The position numbers and the translations under genes are program-made. Of a DNA stretch of 64,000 nt, positions 1 to 11,752 are shown one piece after another (position 1 is the stretch's first letter; the number at the start of each line of letters is the position of its first letter). The stretch is from Branchiostoma lanceolatum (lineage: Eukaryota; Chordata; Leptocardii; Amphioxiformes; Branchiostomatidae): assembly GCF_035083965.1 (NCBI RefSeq), contig NC_089726.1, positions 7,817,501 through 7,881,500 on the forward strand, given 5' to 3'. Below the pieces are notes generated by a model. It did no database searches. It was not told the DNA's origin and saw only the letters and a list, made by a program, of their open reading frames with translations.

Positions 1-22
1 ACTTATTTCCACATTCTTGCAG

Positions 23-3000
23 GTTGTCCACAACTTGTCCGATCCAGGCACAGAGAATGTGGTGGTGGCTGCAATGCAGTGTTCTTTTCATTGCAACCAT
101 TAGTATGGCAAGTCTGTGCATAATCAGGTGCATTTCTTTGATTACATTTCATTGTGCAGTGTAAGACCCCATTATGAAGGTTCCTATCAGTTAGTGTGCC
201 TCTGAGGCCTGTCTGTATTTCCATTTCCTTGATGTTCCTTGCAAGCAAGGTACAGATGCATCTTACAGCTTTATCATTATTGTGGTATAGCATCATACCA
301 TACCGGTAGCTAACAGTGCCAAAAAAGAGGCTTGGATTCATTCTGAAGATACAAAATGTATCAAACATTAACAAAATCAAACCATTTTATGCTTTATTAC
401 ATTACTGCACTAATAAACAGATACTGTACTTGGGTAAAATACATGTTAATGGTGTGTTTTGTTTATCATTATAGCGTATTGAAGCCTTCTGGTCTCACCT
501 GAGGCCCACAGTGGTGTGGTGGATTGGGGTTTTCCAGGTAAAGATGCTCATGGAACTGAACAAAATTGAACATTTTAGTTTTCTTATTAAGAGAAAGTAT
601 AGATTCTTCTCAATTTGTAGGTGTGATACAATAAGAGTAACATAAATAAAACAAGAGTTGGTAGACCTCAAATCTCCATGAAATATATATTATGAAAATT
701 AGGCCCACAGTTATATAATCTATATTCAACTATGGTCATTGTCACATAACTTCCAAATGCCATAAGTATGAAATTCCAGTTACTGCATCTACCAATGTGG
801 AATTACTGTATTTTCTCATTAATTATGCAAATAGGGTCTTCATTTGCATAACTTTTATCTGCCAATGTCCCTTTATTTCTCAGTTACATACTGTATGTTG
901 CATTTTTGAACTGTCCTACCATTGAACAGAGTGGATTTATAAAATGCCTTCATTAATTATGCAATATGCAAATTAGATTCTGATTTGCATTATCGTCATT
1001 TCATTATATCAAGTAACACTTAAGCTATCCACATATCAAAAAGAAGTATAAAGGTTTGGTTGTATATCCCTCTGTGGTTTCACAACCAGCTGTCGAGCCC
1101 CTCGGGAAGTGACCCAGTTTCGCTATAACAGGTGTCCCACAACTTGCAATGGACAACACTGCAAATATAGATTTTCCTCATTACTTATGCAAATCAAGTT
1201 CAATTTGCATATTTTTGCAATTCATTGTGTACATCTGTCTAAGCTACCTGCATAGTAAATGATATGAAAATCTGCTTCTTCAGTTATTCTCCTTAAAGGG
1301 TTTTGACAAATACGCCATTGTTGTTCCAGTGACACATATCAGGAGGGCCAAAATCGACCTTGACCTTTCTCCTCCCAACACCTACCCACATACCAAATAT
1401 CATTACAATCCATGTAGACGTTCTTCAGTTATGCTGACTTTAAGCATCCGAAGGCACAAACATACACACACGCAAACACGCAAAACAATATCACCATGAA
1501 GAAGTCTTTTTTCATGGAGATAATGATATTAATACAATCTGTACAGTTACTAACTTCATTTCTCTTTCTTTTATTAATGATATTGTGGTCCATTATCTGT
1601 ATGTGTTTGGTGAATCATCAAAATTTTTCACGATGATGAGAGTATAACCTACATGTATATGTGGGATTTAGTCTCTTTTTAAACCAAGACTATTGTAACA
1701 GTGGTTTACTTTTTAGGAAATGGCAGGTCATGGAGACCTTGAAGTAGAGAACTTTCTACACAAGTAAGTGATTTATGGTATAGTGTGATACATATTCCAC
1801 CCACCTTGTGTTTTTGATCCAAATTTACTGTGGCATACTAAATGCTACTTTGAGGAACCCCTGCCTCTTAAACTTAAAGTGTACATGGCTTTACATGTTA
1901 CTTTGTTTTGCTATGATATGGCAGGAGCCTTGACATGTTATTTTGTTCATAATTGTTAGTACTATATTTAGATATTTAGTACTAACATACTATGATCAGA
2001 TATTGCTCAAGTACAATACAATATAATTTGTTTTCTTATTTTACAAAAATTGAAAAGCAGAGGTTGTACTGGTTGCAAGAATAGTAGTTATGACTGTTTT
2101 TCATATACTATTGTATCATAACGATGACTTTTGCTTTACTTGACTCTTTGAATGTACAGAGGAATCCTACGTTTCTGCTTTATGCCGATCATCAGACAAC
2201 AACTCCTGGAGTTCATGGAGGACTGGAATGACAGAAGAATCCGTCCGCATCGAGGGGCAACAGTTCCAGGTGGACGACCAAACGTGTTGTTCTTCCTGCC
2301 AGAGCGAACAGGTATACACAAGCAAAAATATGAACTCTGGAAATGTCATCTGTACCAAAGGCCCGGCTTACACGTGCATTTTCCAAGTACACTTAGAGCA
2401 CACTCAGCCCAAGTCCTGTGACTGTGTAAATAGAAATCTGTCATTTTTGACTTTGTAAACAGAAATCTGGGTATTTAAGTCCCCTTTTCCCAGACAAGAC
2501 TTGAGCACGGTCGAGACCATGCTCAAGTCGCCCAGCAGGGGGGCAAGACAGACACCTCTATTTAAAAGCATGATTACACAACTACAATTATTGTTCCTCA
2601 AGCTACTGATGAGCTGCAGTACTATTTGTTTGCCCCCAGTTCCTCTGAAGGTAATTGGCCTCGCATGATTGGTAAAGTAATGTCTTAGATGAAGATGTGT
2701 TTGTTTTTTCTATGTCTTCTAAATGTCCATGTACCAATCATAGCTGTTTGGCGACACAATGTGTATTTGTTGCAGACTGTGTACCATGTATTCATTTTCT
2801 GTTCTCTTTGAACGTGACAGGTGGAGATAACTTCCTGAACCACCTGTCCCAGCATGACAGACAGCAGGCACAACATTATTGCAAACCTCCAGGCAGTGAT
2901 GTGGGGAATGAGCCCCTCAACAGGTATCTGGAAGAGATAATGGCGAACATGCAGAGGCGGGTACCAGACACTTGGCAGGAGGCTGCACAATTGTATATAG

Positions 3001-3029
3001 ACCTTGTATATATTGCAAGTGACCCTTAG
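23..3029 (+). pseudogene. Integrase-core (IS3EU/IS481-like) gene, 3' exons, with in-frame stop
   Basis: Five exons read from the splice signals: 23-127, 475-537, 1717-1763, 2160-2311 and 2821-3029 (stop TAG 3027-3029). Phases agree at every junction (0, 0, 2, 1) and each intron is GT-AG. Joined, they match the C-terminal half of the eukaryotic integrase-core family: a DPGTEN motif carrying a catalytic Asp, VAAMQC, then HNQRIEAFWSHLRP with the catalytic Glu in RIE, a Trp-rich WWIGVF, LRFCFMPII, then EFMEDWNDRRIRPHRG and PGGRPNVLFFLPE. In complete relatives this is an RNase H-fold DDE domain, found in transposases and in domesticated host genes. Upstream exons lie off the left edge. Exon 1 has an in-frame TAG at 101-103 and looks about ten residues short between the two catalytic motifs, so I call it a pseudogene. 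A sequencing error or a very recent mutation is possible, because the later exons are clean. Confidence 0.72.
800..1540 (-). repeat. AT-rich interspersed repeat with ATTTGCAT motifs, in intron 2 of the integrase gene
   Basis: This intronic stretch has recurrent TTTGCAT/ATGCAAA and TTAATTATGCA motifs, then a block at 1320-1510 with a CA-rich stretch of names-like repeats (cacacacgcaaacacgc). The reverse complement of 1320-1510 resembles 11,880-12,000, and 48,700-48,920 resembles it in the same orientation. All three share a segment about alternating ATATTTGGTA, TGGATGG and GTGTGTGTTTG words. It is therefore a dispersed family, probably a non-autonomous DNA element. No coding capacity was seen. 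Confidence 0.5.
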
Positions 3030-3137
3030 ATAAAATTGGCTAATAGTCAATTTTATCTAAGGGTCAGTACAAGAGGGGTTATCAGAAATACATGTATATA
3101 GTATATACATGTATCTCTGATAACCCCCCTTGTACTA
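3021..3137. repeat. Two adjacent hairpins overlapping the integrase stop codon
   Basis: The first hairpin has perfect 18 bp arms at 3021-3038 and 3048-3065 (GACCCTTAGATAAAATTG and its complement) around a 9 base loop. The integrase stop codon lies in its left arm. The second hairpin follows immediately, with arms starting AGTACAAGAGGGGTTATCAG near 3067 and ending at about 3137. Either a foldback element inserted at the gene end, or the hairpins are part of the mRNA 3' end. The former is more likely given how common foldbacks are here. Confidence 0.6.
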
Positions 3138-5250
3138 ACGACTGAGAATTATGATTGAATAACAGTAGCTGCAATTCTTCTTGCATTGAAACTTTGCTGG
3201 CACTTAGGCCACACCAATTTAACACATTGTTTCTTGGGTCACCTGCTTCCTTTGTTGTTTATTAACTATTTGATAAAATATTTTTCAACCCCAAAATGCT
3301 CCTATTTTGGCACCGTCCATTGAAGAAAGTCTTGTCTTCCTAGTTGTTACTGTTCTTTCACTTTTGAATGCAATGATTTGATTGAAAGTTCAAATTTCAT
3401 TGTCTTCATCCTAACACAAAGAGGTTGGAGCCTATGTTGTTGGGACTACCAAACTTTCAGCACATTGCCCTTTTTCTTGTCAATGACCTCATAATTGCTG
3501 CTGCAGACACCTGAGCCTTTGGTCTCAAGACTGTAACAGTCAGTCAACATTGTAAGGAGGGAAGACTTTGTAAATTTGAAGCATGTACTAGTACAGTCAG
3601 TAATATTGTAATCATGTCTACGTAATGAAGGCTTTGTTGGTGTATTACTTCATAACATTTCTTGCCAGTCGCTCATGGTACAACTCAATTCATTGCATGT
3701 TTTAAATTCACTGCATTAGGTTTTTCTTTGCAACAAGCCTAAGTGTGGAATGATAGAAGAAAACCAGGACATGGTGTATCAGCTGATTGTACGAATGTAG
3801 GTTATTTCATGTACACTGTTCCCGTAGAACCTACTTATACCATTAATGAACTAATAACTAACACCAGCTATTATGGTATGCTACACCAAGCAAAACACCA
3901 CTCCTAAGTAGCCAGCAAGGAGAAAGGAAAGGATTGTTGTGTATTAGTATGTCAATAATAGGGATTGGTGAAAAAGATTTAATTACGTGTACTACATAAA
4001 GTATGTCGTAAGAAAACTACCACGTACTATGTTGCCTGATGGAACCACTGTATTAATGCAGCCTGCCCGAATTATAACTGGTTAATTCAGAATAGCCAAA
4101 GCATCCTGTCTACATTGTCAAATTTGAATTATATTTTATTATTGATTTGTCTAGCAGAACGGCTGCACCATACATGTAAATTAGGTGTTAGTTGACCTTT
4201 TTATTTTGACAGCTGCACTAAATATGTTGGATCATACTAATGGCACTACAGAAACAATAAATGATTGCCGAACACATGTGCTGTTTGGAGTCTTGATATT
4301 TTTATGTTCATTGCTTTTAGGAAACATGATATTTTGTTGAGGCTATGCAACATCCTAATTCCACGGTGCTAATTCAAAGGAGGGGGCAGGTTGTGTTGAA
4401 GGGGAGAATCTTAAATCATAAATCTTTTTTTCCTTCTAAGTTATACAGTAGTTTACATCAAAATAAGGCTCGAAAAGAGGTGAAACAAAATGCTTCCCCT
4501 CAAGTGCCAGAAATATTGTCTGGGAGTATGAATCTAGACGCACTGCTGTGGTTTTTCACACCTTGGGTACTCCAAGTGCAGTTTATTTACACGATGCCAA
4601 GTTGGCCTTCTGTACCTGACCTCTAGACACAGTTCAGAACCCTGGCTAGCTCGCTTTAACAGTCTAATAAGAAAACATGACCACATAGACGTGCTGCATA
4701 ACACATATACAATGACCAATATTGAACCTTTGATATTCATTAAAAGCTCAAATCAGCCTGCAGGCCACTTTTCCTTGAGCAAACACGCCAGGCTCAAAGT
4801 GTCAAGGATATCAATTAACTATGGCTGACTGGTACAGGTGTGACGAGCCTGGGTGCATGTGTGGAGATTATCTTGGGGTGGCTGGGATCTCTTCAGGGCT
4901 GAAGGAGCTCTCCACCCCTCAATTATAGCTCCCCATAGGAGTTTTGCCAGGACTTTTCTATCGCCAACCTAAGATAAAAGTATAAAAAAGTATACTAATC
5001 ATTAATGCCAATCGGTCCTAAATTCACACGAAGAAAGCAGCAAAGTTTTTCCAAAAACCCAACGCCCCCCTCCCCAATGAGAGAACAGATGATGACCGTT
5101 TACCAATAAGTTTTACAGCAAAACATCACGTTATGATAATTTTCCAACGATCTGGAGCTCATAATTATACAGAACAAGTTGAATTTGGAGTGTGATAATG
5201 CAATTCTATGAGATATATTGAATAACTTACGATTCATCAGTCGGTATCTA
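3138..5250. other. Non-coding stretch; probable long 3' UTR and then intergenic DNA
   Basis: No exon with plausible splice signals was found. AATAAA at 4256-4261 is followed by T/GT-rich DNA and could be the poly(A) site of the upstream gene, giving a 3' UTR of about 1.2 kb. The rest is AT-rich single-copy-looking sequence. Confidence 0.4.
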
Positions 5251-5700
5251 TATGCCGCCATTACACGTCCGCCCGTCACACGACCTTTGACCTGGGGACG
5301 GTGCGTTGTCGGGGAGGGTACATTATATGCCCACAAAAAAAAAGAAGAAGAAAATTTTGCAAAACAAAAAAAAGTGCGAAAAATTTTCACGCAGGAAAAA
5401 AAAGTTTAAAATAAACCCAGATATAAAGAAAAAACGCCGTGTTCCTGTGGGCCACCGTACCGGCACGAACGCGTCGCACCCCCGCGTAACTCCCGAAACC
5501 CGGAAGTAACATAGTGTTGCAACATCGTCGGGGTTAAGGGTCAAAATTATTGTTACGCAATTCATCTCAAGACGCATGCGCGATATGTTAATGAGGCCAT
5601 ATGTTAATGAGGCGGCCATGATGGCGCGTCGTCTGCTGGTATGTTTTCGGAGAGATATTTTCCGTGTTTCTGGCGGTAATATCGGTATTTAAACGCCAAA
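5250..5700. promoter_or_regulatory. CpG-rich block upstream of the small piggyBac-like ORF
   Basis: The stretch is richer in CG than its surroundings (5265-5310 and 5445-5520) and holds an A-rich run at 5333-5440 with repeated aagaaaaattt words. It directly precedes the ORF at 5701. A promoter role is inferred from composition and position only. Confidence 0.25.
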
Positions 5701-6009
5701 ATGGATCGGTACACGGTCGAAGACGTTCTAGACGACATTTTCACGAACGATTCAGTGGTGGAATATCCTTTATCAAGTGAAAATTCCGCTGAAATCAGTG
5801 ACAGTTCTGGCGAAGACGGGGAGTCACAACATCGGCCTCGAAGACATGCCGGGGCAAGCGGAGAGGGACCCTTACACGTTGCTGATGAACTTGAAAGCGG
5901 CGCTAACGCTACTTTTAGCCGTCGAAGAGCTCGGGGCACTTACCGAGGACGGCGTGGACGTGCCCGAGGAGGTAGTGGACGTGGTCGCTGGCGGGGAAGT
6001 GGTGCATGA
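5701..6009 (+). CDS. Small ORF resembling a piggyBac-transposase N-terminus
   Basis: The ORF encodes 102 residues starting MDRYTVEDVLDDIF, then a Ser/Glu/Asp-rich acidic stretch (SDSSGEDGES) and a basic RGRRGRARGGSGRGR tail. An acidic leader with a VLDDIF-type start followed by a low-complexity linker is the usual N-terminal layout of piggyBac-derived proteins. No transposase catalytic region follows; the reading frame stops at 6009 and the next kilobase is repetitive. Together with the TTAA-type end at 7185 this suggests an internally deleted copy. The link to piggyBac is weak, as the domain is poorly conserved. It could also be a chance ORF of a CpG-rich block. Confidence 0.35.
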   Translation: MDRYTVEDVLDDIFTNDSVVEYPLSSENSAEISDSSGEDGESQHRPRRHAGASGEGPLHVADELESGANATFSRRRARGTYRGRRGRARGGSGRGRWRGSGA

Positions 6010-6039
6010 TTTCTATTGTGGGGCTGACCAGTCTCAGAC

Positions 6040-6970
6040 TTTGATAGCCATATACTTACCTGTTATAATATCTGCAATTCGTATTTCTTTACATATAATA
6101 CGATATATTATTCTGATGTTGTCAAAACTGGTCAGAAACTTTGTAGTCTTCGTAGAAACCTGTGTGTTGATGCTATACAAAGGCATGTGAAAGCATAGTG
6201 GAATAATGTACTTTTTATTGCTTTTTATGTCTTTATTATAATATAGCCTTTAGTAAAGATTGTAACGACTGTATGTTGATATGACAAGAAAGTTTAGACT
6301 ATAAGCTTTCCACTCATGTATAGAAAGCTAGAATGTCAATTGTTCTATGGCTACAGCATGAAGTGTACTGTTCTGTATGAGAGTGTAGATTTTGCTCAAA
6401 AGTGAGTTCAGCACCAAGGGCAGTCTACAACCATATACATGTACTCACCTGTTACAATACCTGTGTATTTTACTTCTTCACATGTATCATTCTGATGTTG
6501 CCAAGACTGGTCAGCAACATTGTAGTCTTGGTAGAGACCTCTGTGTTGGTGCTATGCAGCAGTAAATGGAAACTTTGTGGAATAATGTACTTTTTATTGC
6601 CTTTTGTATCTTTATTACCTTTGTATTCAATGATATTACTTTGTTTGGAATTCCAAAGATAATACCTGTTGTAAGCTTTCAGCTGATGTGTAGGAAAGTG
6701 ATTGTAATAGAGGTAAAGAAAGAAGTATACTAAATCTAAATGGCTAAGCTTTTCTACAGAAAAGCCAGTTCAGCACCGTGGACATTGTATGGTCATAAAC
6801 CTACCTGCTGAGATACCTGGGTGAACTTCTTCATCATAGATATAGCTCTGATGTTGTCAGGATGTGTCAGGAATGCTGCAGCTTTGATATTGGTTCTTTT
6901 TATATGGTTCAGATACTTCAATACAAAAGGTTTTTGAAAAAAAGGTTTTTTTATTGATTTATTGCCATTA
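6040..6970. repeat. About 2.5 degenerate tandem copies of a ~375 bp unit
   Basis: Three diverged copies begin near 6040, 6410 and 6765. Each carries the ordered words CTGATGTTGTCA, ACTGGTCAG, and GTAGTCTTCGTAGA or its variants, followed by GTTCAGCACC. The third copy is cut short by AT-rich DNA at about 6960. No function is apparent. Confidence 0.55.
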
Positions 6971-7188
6971 TCAATCAATACAGGTAGGTGCAGGCAAAAT
7001 TTGCAATATATTTCTGAAAAGTAGAGACTCTTAGCTTTGTATTGATATATAACTTTATAGAGTTATTTGTGGGCAAAGTATAAAAAAAATAGCAAAGTTA
7101 AAGCAGTACCCCTCCTTTAAATAGGGTAAAAAAAGCCCAGCACAGGGACTACTATAGGGTAAAAAAAGTCCAACAGGACAAGGGTTAA

Positions 7189-8060
7189 GCTTTTTTTCGA
7201 GTAAAAGCATTCAATGAGCACAGAACGCGATAAGTGTTGGCAGACTTTACCCCCTGAGAGGTAAGCGCTCTCTGACGGAACATACAGAAACTGCAGTGCG
7301 GAAACACAGATAAACACGCAGAAATTTATACAGTTGATTTTGGTGAAAGTTGTGGTTGTGGCTCGTTTCCAAGGAAGAATTGAACGGTAAAGATGTTTGC
7401 TTTTTCCGGGCTGCCTCGTTTTTCTGAACATAAAACCTAACGTTACAAGGATTGTATGCCCGAAAAAAAACCGGATTGGCCGGGTTACGATATTCCCTTT
7501 CCAACATCTACTTGCTGATTAGGCTGTATATACCATATACACATTATACATCTGAAATTATTCATAAGTTTTCGTATTTCCGAATGCCATATATGGTAAC
7601 GTTACGTCCTTGGCTCTATTTTCCTACAGGTGCACAGGTGTTGTACCCGAGAGAAATGAATACGACAAAGGAGGAAGTGAACGAAATAATGAGTAATTTC
7701 TTACGCCCCCGAATAGACTAGTATTGGGAATTGGATATTCTCACTCGTTCGGCATGTGTAGCAGGAATTTGTTCTTTTGTCCCATTCATTGGCGGTAGAT
7801 AGTTTGTATCCCTTGATGACAACCGGAAGTGGTATCCCTGCCGCTCCAGGTGGGTGGGACGAGTCCATCTCTTCCGTTATATAGCGCTAGTAAGGGAAAA
7901 AGGACTATATATTTATGATGAATTTACCACAATTGAAGGTAGTCTTTAAAGAAATACTATACTTTTACATTTATTATAATTTATTTTGACTGCAAATTGT
8001 TATGTAGGCTTTATTTGTGTAAAATGATAAAATGAAAAAAGGTTTACGAATATTGAATCC
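7189..8060. other. Non-coding stretch, no recognisable gene
   Basis: Short ORFs are present on both strands but none shows domain signatures or paired splice sites. The stretch 7780-7900 is moderately GC-rich. Confidence 0.4.
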
Positions 8061-8090
8061 CCCGCCAGATTGCATCCCCGCCCCCGCCGG

Positions 8091-8217
8091 ATGAACGTGA
8101 GCCGGGTGATGTCACACCAGCTCGGCAGGGTGCTGGCTTGTGTAGCTGCCAGAGACGATGTTTTCACACCACAACAACGGACCACCCTGCAATGTTTTCC
8201 TCATTCAAACACTCCAG
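8091..8217 (+). CDS. Possible first exon (low confidence)
   Basis: A CpG-rich block contains ATG at 8091 (and an in-frame one at 8070) and an open frame MNVSRVMSHQLGRVLAC... that ends at a near-consensus donor, CAG followed by GTAAGT, at 8218. CG density is raised from about 8060 to 8400, as expected for a promoter. The next confident acceptor on this strand is at 29,793, so this could be the start, coding or not, of the PRRT3/4-like gene with a 21.5 kb first intron. Nothing in the sequence proves that connection, and the exon could belong to an unrelated transcript. Confidence 0.22.
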
Positions 8218-8694
8218 GTAAGTCCGCGAACGTTTGCTACACCTCGTCCCGCGTTCTGATCGCCTGTAAATGAATATTCCGTGCCGTGATGTTTGAATGA
8301 TTTCCGATGTGTTGTTGTGCATATATTTTCTGAACGCGCTTTCTGTGCAGCGCGCGACTGTGTTTTCACACGGCTAGCGCCTTTGTTTGCGAAACCGTCT
8401 GTGCACTGATAACCTGTCCCCTCAATTAAATCACTGTTTATCTAAAGCTGGCTAGCTACATGTAACAACTCGTGGATCAGATATACATAATGATACTGAA
8501 AGTATTGTTGGTACGTAACGTTAGACTGTCGTTTGATTATGGGAAGGTATACCATACCTAACGTTACCACAACAAGGAAGGAGGGGGGGGGGGGGATTTT
8601 CCGCGATCAATATTTTTCATACATTCGATCTTCTTTATGGACGTTTTATTGGATGGCGGAAACATGTCCAGTTTTCCATGATACAAACTTAGGG

Positions 8695-9345
8695 TTGTTA
8701 GAAACAGAATATCCTTGTTTATACGAATCACAAGAGAATACAGCCACATCCTTAGCCTTAGGGTAGGTGGTCCACGAAAAGGGTCAAAGGATAATGCCAA
8801 GTTCATCCGTAACGTTATACCAAGGTTATACACGAACAATGGGACCCATAGTAGACCCCTTTCCCCTGAGATCCCCATCCCTTTGGGGTCCATATGTTAA
8901 GATCTGGGAGGTCAATGCACCGTGTCACTACAATATGTTTGCAAGTTGGTTTTGTACCGTGTAAATGTAATGAATCAAAATTTATTCCAGCATCTTGATT
9001 CTACATTGAAATGTGTATTAACATAACGTTAGATGTTTGGTTAACATTATTGTACTTTTCTAATACACATGTACCTAGTTTGTAGGGTTGTTAGAAGCAG
9101 AAATCTGAATGTCTGTTAAAGATCGCAACAGAATTCCACCACATCCTTAGCCATAGGGAAGGTGATCCACAAATTCGAAAAAGGCCTTGGTGTCAAGGAT
9201 GATGCCAAGTTCATCTGTAACGCACAAACAATGAGACCCAGGGCAGACCCCTTTCCCCTGAGATCCCCTTTCCCTTTGGGGTCCACATGTTTAGAATTGG
9301 GAGGTCAGTGCATTTTCACCGCAATATGTTTTCAAGTTGGTTTTG
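8695..9345. repeat. Two tandem diverged copies of a ~290 bp unit
   Basis: Copies at about 8695-8985 and 9085-9345 share, in order, GGGTTGTTAGAA, CCACATCCTTAGCC, ATGCCAAGTTCATC, CCCCTTTCCCCTGAGATCCC and TTTGGGGTCCA. A shorter third piece lies inverted at 10,000-10,065 (GTTCGTGTATAACCTTGGTA is the complement of part of copy 1). A run of about 14 G lies just before, at 8583. Confidence 0.65.
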
Positions 9346-9349
9346 TAAT

Positions 9350-9435
9350 AGCCTGGATGCCAGACCCCCACACTCTAAAATATCTTTCGTGCAGGTTAGA
9401 TATTTCAGAGTTTGGGGGTCTGGCATCCAGGCTAG
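9350..9435. repeat. Foldback element, TAGCCTGGATGCCAGACCCCC arms
   Basis: The arms begin AGCCTGGATGCCAGACCCCC near 9351 and its complement ends near 9434. The short centre contains TATTTCAGAG/CTCTAAAATA, which also nearly pairs, so the whole segment folds on itself. It is a miniature element of the same family as 9903-9968. Confidence 0.7.
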
Positions 9436-9902
9436 TTTTGTAATGAACGAAAATTAGTTCTACTGATTTCTAGCATGTTGATTCTATATGTTGAAATATA
9501 ATGTTAGATGCTTTACAAATGCAATCTCAGGCAGTGTATTCTTTAGGTCATGATTCTTCTGATTTTATCTGTTCTAACGTTATAATTTCCTGTGTCTTTT
9601 GTTGAACAAGATAACATTTTAAGTGGCATTTCCTTTTTCCTACTGACATTCCCAGGCACAGGAAGAATGACAGAGGCAGATTTTCCTACATCTAGTATAC
9701 GGTGATCTGCGGTAAAAACTGGATTTTTAAAATGCAAATGTAAACAGAAATGTTACCAATGAATGAAAAGTCCAAATACTTTTATGTATTACAGTATACA
9801 ACAGTTCATTTATATGTAGGATTATGCGAAGTCTCAGTCTTTTACTCATGTTTTTTTTGCAGCATTCAGTACTTTTTACCAGTGCACTTTTTAACTCTTC
9901 AC

Positions 9903-9968
9903 TTAGCCTGGATGCCAGACCCCCAATCTCTGAAATATCTTTCGTTTGGGGGTCTGGCATCCAGGCTG
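9903..9968. repeat. Second foldback of the same family
   Basis: The arms AGCCTGGATGCCAGACCCCC and their complement flank a centre of about 25 bases. It lies 0.5 kb from the related foldback at 9350 and is a shorter, better matched version of it. Confidence 0.7.
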
Positions 9969-10077
9969 CTCTTCACTTTGAAGTTGAACTAGTCATAGAG
10001 ACTGAGCCTGATGCTCGATTGTTCGTGTATAACCTTGGTATTAAACGTTACGGATGAACTTGGCATTATTTGCTTAG

Positions 10078-10285
10078 GCCTACCCTGAAAGCCAGACCCC
10101 ATGTATTCGGCGCCGTCACCCACCGCACACGCGCCCAGGCTTTACAGCTGGCCCCGACAATCCACCACGCCCCTACTCTGGCTCTGGATCGTCGGGGCCA
10201 GTGGGAGAGGGGCCAGTAAAGCTCTGGCGCACGTGTGGTGGGTGATCGCGCTGAATACATGGGGTCTGGCTCCCAGGGTAGCTTG
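10078..10285. repeat. Large GC-rich foldback (~205 bp)
   Basis: The left arm starts CTACCCTGAAAGCCAGACCC near 10,079 and the right arm ends with its near-complement at about 10,284. Arms of about 60 bp match at roughly 80 percent. An inner pair, GGCCCCGAC at about 10,153 and GTCGGGGCC at about 10,192, extends the stem. The CCAGACCCC core recalls the smaller foldbacks at 9350 and 9903, so they may be related. Confidence 0.65.
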
Positions 10286-10289
10286 GGCC

Positions 10290-11530
10290 TCACACTGCTT
10301 TAGATTTATCATATAGATAAGCCACAGGGTGAGGCAGTAAAATTTGAAGTCTGGAGTTCCAAAGTTGGCGGGAGCAGTGCTACAGCTGGGGATGATAAAG
10401 ATGTAATGTAGAGGAGTGCCAAGGGCATCCTCTGCCAGGACTTATGAAAATGTTTACACGGATAATGAGTGCCCAAATCTCGGGAGCCAGTTGGTATTTC
10501 AAGAGGTCATACGAACTTGGCGTTGAGGAGCATTACTGTGTACCTAAAGCCTTACACACTGTCTCAGTTCAGCTGTTAGCAGTCCTCAAAAGACAGGTTA
10601 TAAGAAATTGTTCTAATCATGCGGGCTAAGCAACAGACGTTGTGGTAGACCAAGGAAACCTTGGTTGGATTGTGTGTCAGGAAAGATGTGGACCCCCTGG
10701 ATAGAGCCACTTGGAAGCCTGTGTGAAGTTCACTGTCAGGGACCCCAGGAGCCATATATACTACATTTTACTACTATGCGTTGTCCCAGGTTATGGCATT
10801 TCTTTCACACCACCCTTAAGATTTACTGAAGGCTTGTACAGGAAATGTTATGCCACTAACGATAGTAAGTTCATTAGAGTTCACTGATGTAGACAGCTTC
10901 CTGTTATTGTTTTGCGGCTAGGTAGGAGATGACTTTAGCAGAAAGGAAAGAGAAACCTGTCATGACGTTACAATCGACATCATAGGACGTAGACACTTGA
11001 AATTGGTAATGAGTTGCCTTCATGCATTTCCTGTGTGCATTACGCCTCCTCTATTTGTTGTTTAGTCTAGCCAACTGCTTTATCGAAGTAATGTGTATGC
11101 TATAGACTAGTTAACTATACTATATATATATATGAGTCAAGTTTTTAGTGATATCACCATGCTGCATGCAATAACAGATGAAATACGTAGGTTCACCAGA
11201 AATCACTCAGATAACGTAAGGTATTTTCTTATCAACGGTAATGGAAAAGTCCAGGATGTGAGGAAGAAACCTGCCAAAATAAACATCTTGGAAGTTTGTT
11301 GCTCCAACACGTTGACTGCAGGTCTGTTTCGAACCGTTACAGCGACTGTGCTGTCTCGTCAAGATCTATTTCATACAATCAGACACTCAGACAGACAGGT
11401 ACCCTTGCTTTTCTACCGCAGACTACCATAAGAAGTCAGAGTCACTTTGGTATGTTTGTTGAGCTTTTACATTGACGGATAGCTTCAAGATAACCTGGCA
11501 AACACGGTAAAGTGCAAAGGTGAGTGAAGG
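10290..11530. other. Non-coding stretch, no recognisable gene
   Basis: The longest frames (11,132-11,431 + and 10,444-10,629 +) have no domain signature. A short TA run lies at 11,119-11,132. Confidence 0.4.
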
Positions 11531-11537
11531 TGTTTAC

Positions 11538-11752
11538 CTCGCCTGGTATCCATCCCTTTTTCCTATCATCGCCAGCCATATCCTGTATTCAGTTCCGTTG
11601 CCCTACATAGGCATTCAGTACCTATTCGAAAATAGATATTTGCAAAGGGTTCTTAAACTAAGTACCTAAACATAGGGTAATTAAGTAAGTGAAGGGTTCT
11701 TTTTTTTTGGTAGGGACCAGGTAACTAAGTACGGATGGGTACCAGGCTAGTG
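11538..11752. repeat. Foldback element with CCTGGTATCCATCC arms
   Basis: The left arm CGCCTGGTATCCATCC near 11,541 pairs with GGATGGGTACCAGGC near 11,733-11,748. The interior has direct AAGTACCTA and AACTAAGTACG words and a poly-T run. It is a miniature inverted-repeat element. Confidence 0.55.

Larger units (their letters stand above)
5534..7188. mobile_element. Possible degraded piggyBac-type element
   Basis: The right boundary reads AGGACAAGGG followed by TTAA at 7185-7188, which in reverse is TTAACCCTTGTCC, the terminal form expected of piggyBac elements. A matching left end is not visible; the TTAA at 5534-5537 is followed by GGGTC rather than CCCTT. The interval contains the small piggyBac-like ORF and the tandem units at 6040-6970. 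The left limit given is only a guess. Confidence 0.3.
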
